Shown here: piece by piece, positions 63,070-64,000 of the stretch
Position numbering within the stretch: position 1 is the first letter of the stretch
How the letters are laid out: each line of letters opens with the position of its first letter
Assembly (NCBI RefSeq): GCF_019891175.1
Contig: NZ_CP072600.1
Coordinates: 3,720,001-3,784,000 of the forward strand
Source: Leptothermofonsia sichuanensis E412
Lineage (GTDB): Bacteria > Cyanobacteriota > Cyanobacteriia > Leptolyngbyales > Leptolyngbyaceae
DNA length: 64,000 nt
Direction: 5' to 3'
Translations under genes and position numbers: made by a program
Notes under the pieces: generated by a model
The model's input: the letters and a program-made list of their open reading frames with translations, nothing else
The model's database searches: none
Told to the model about the DNA's origin: nothing

Positions 63070-64000
63070 ATGACAACCACATCGCCGCATCTGCCCGAGA
63101 AAAACCGTGGCCACATCACTGTTGAGGCTGTTCCTCAAGTGGATAGGGTGGCCCAAACTAAGATTAAGGTGATTCCGACTCAGAGCGAGGCGGTTGCCAG
63201 CGACATGGTGACTGACCTGGGCACCCGGAAGGAAGAAGAATCCTCCTTCCCATCGGAAATCCAGCTTGCTCCCTCAGACAATGGTCAGGACCCTGGCAAA
63301 GGGGGTGCCCTGGCGACCCAGCGGGGAACCTTCCGCTCCTTCCTGGCTCCCCTGACCCAGGAACGGTTCAAAGAAGTTGTGACGGACGTAGAGCGGAAGC
63401 TGGAGATTGTGAATCAAACCCTGTCAATGCTGGATATGCAGGGGTTTGATTCGGTCCTGGAGGAAATGCTCAGTTCAATTACCGCCAAGACCGGAGAGTT
63501 GCTCAACGCCGACCGGACGACCATATTCTTGCTGGATAAGGAAAAAGACGAACTTTACACCACCGTTGCCAAGGAAGGGGGGGGGACTGTTGAAATTCGG
63601 GTTCCCACCGACAAAGGAATCGCGGGTGAAGTTGCCACTTTCAAAAAAGTAGTCAACATCCCCTTCGACTTTTTTGATGATCCCCGTTCCGTGCAGGCAA
63701 AGATCCAATACAAAAATACAGGCTACCGCACTTACACCATGCTGGCGCTCCCCCTGCTTAACGATCGGGATGAGCTGGTGGCGGTGATTCAGCTCATTAA
63801 CAAGCTGAAGAAAAACGCTGACGCCTCAGCCGATCTGGCCGACCGGATCGATCTGGAAGGCTTCACTACCCAGGATGAGCAAGTATTTCGAGAATTTGCT
63901 CCCTCTATCCGGTTGATTCTGGAATCCTCCCAATCCTTCTACGCCGCGACTCAAAAGCAGCGAGCTGCCAATGCCCTGATCCAGGCAACCCAGTCCCTCA
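63070..64000 (+). CDS. GAF-domain signalling protein, probably a CyaB-like adenylate cyclase (N-terminal 310 residues)
   Basis: Open from the ATG at 63070 to the window end. Residues 1-95 are polar and probably disordered. A helical linker (RFKEVVTDVERKLEIVNQTLSML) leads to a GAF domain (about 120-290): LLNADRTTIFLLDKEKDELYT, KGIAGEVATFKKVVNIP and MLALPLLNDRDELVAVIQLINK. NK followed by a spacer and FTTQDE matches the NKxnFx3DE motif of cyclic-nucleotide-binding GAF domains. QKQRAANALIQATQSL suggests a second GAF follows. Anabaena CyaB-type cyclases have this layout. Because the catalytic part is not in the window, other GAF signalling proteins remain possible. Confidence 0.75.
   Translation, partial: MTTTSPHLPEKNRGHITVEAVPQVDRVAQTKIKVIPTQSEAVASDMVTDLGTRKEEESSFPSEIQLAPSDNGQDPGKGGALATQRGTFRSFLAPLTQERFKEVVTDVERKLEIVNQTLSMLDMQGFDSVLEEMLSSITAKTGELLNADRTTIFLLDKEKDELYTTVAKEGGGTVEIRVPTDKGIAGEVATFKKVVNIPFDFFDDPRSVQAKIQYKNTGYRTYTMLALPLLNDRDELVAVIQLINKLKKNADASADLADRIDLEGFTTQDEQVFREFAPSIRLILESSQSFYAATQKQRAANALIQATQSL

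Overview
The window comes from a cyanobacterium, probably filamentous or mat-forming. Marker genes are psaC (photosystem I iron-sulfur subunit), prk (phosphoribulokinase), petH with its N-terminal phycobilisome-linker domain, and acsF (chlorophyll cyclase). The octamer GCGATCGC (HIP1) is scattered through genes and gaps. TPR, CHAT, WD40-kinase and GAF proteins are abundant, as is usual for large cyanobacterial genomes. I saw no rRNA, tRNA, CRISPR array, prophage or complete insertion sequence.

Layout. 1-5 kb: a truncated P-type ATPase, a broken receiver/histidine-kinase gene joined to an ISKra4-like transposase remnant, and a secreted CHAT protein. 5.7-13.5 kb: a methyltransferase, a GlsB-type membrane protein, an S41 peptidase, a TM-helix channel protein, acsF, a Nudix-like protein and an SMP-30 lactonase. 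13.5-18 kb: a hybrid histidine kinase divergent from a sigma-like factor, a TPR protein and a DNA methyltransferase. 18.7-25 kb: a DUF21/CBS protein, then a minus-strand set (DUF4331, TPR, NicO-type Ni/Co transporter with a long His-rich loop) and a small Cys-containing secreted protein. 25.9-35 kb: TPR and TPR-CHAT genes with overlapping stop and start, a divergent GH116 glucosidase, a Uma2 gene beside a Uma2 pseudogene, and a 12-repeat TPR protein. 35.4-39.3 kb: acyltransferase, family 2 glycosyltransferase and glycoside hydrolase in one likely polysaccharide operon. 39.6-46.8 kb: psaC, an Hpt protein, a GFA protein, a membrane GTPase overlapping a beta-lactamase-like hydrolase, a duplicated outer-membrane barrel and a DUF4278 protein. 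46.9-52 kb: a repeat island, an RPI-repeat protein, prk and petH back to back. 52-64 kb: a WD40 protein kinase, an AI-2E-type permease, an unknown membrane protein, an NTF2-like protein, a thioredoxin-fold protein, a TPR-glycosyltransferase, recN and the start of a GAF-domain adenylate cyclase candidate.

The most unusual layer is the repeats. At least six families of short dispersed elements are present. One is a 92-bp element with terminal inverted repeats and 10-bp target duplications, and one copy has been captured in frame as the N-terminus of the DUF4331 protein. Others are a 104-bp element with an internally deleted 54-bp form, a 74-bp element with inverted ends, a hairpin repeat whose stem shows compensatory base changes between copies, and a near-perfect palindrome family. 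Low-complexity purine or pyrimidine tracts lie in frame inside several conserved enzymes (GH116, TPR-glycosyltransferase, RecN, histidine kinase).

All calls rest on reading the sequence and on family knowledge. No database search was run.
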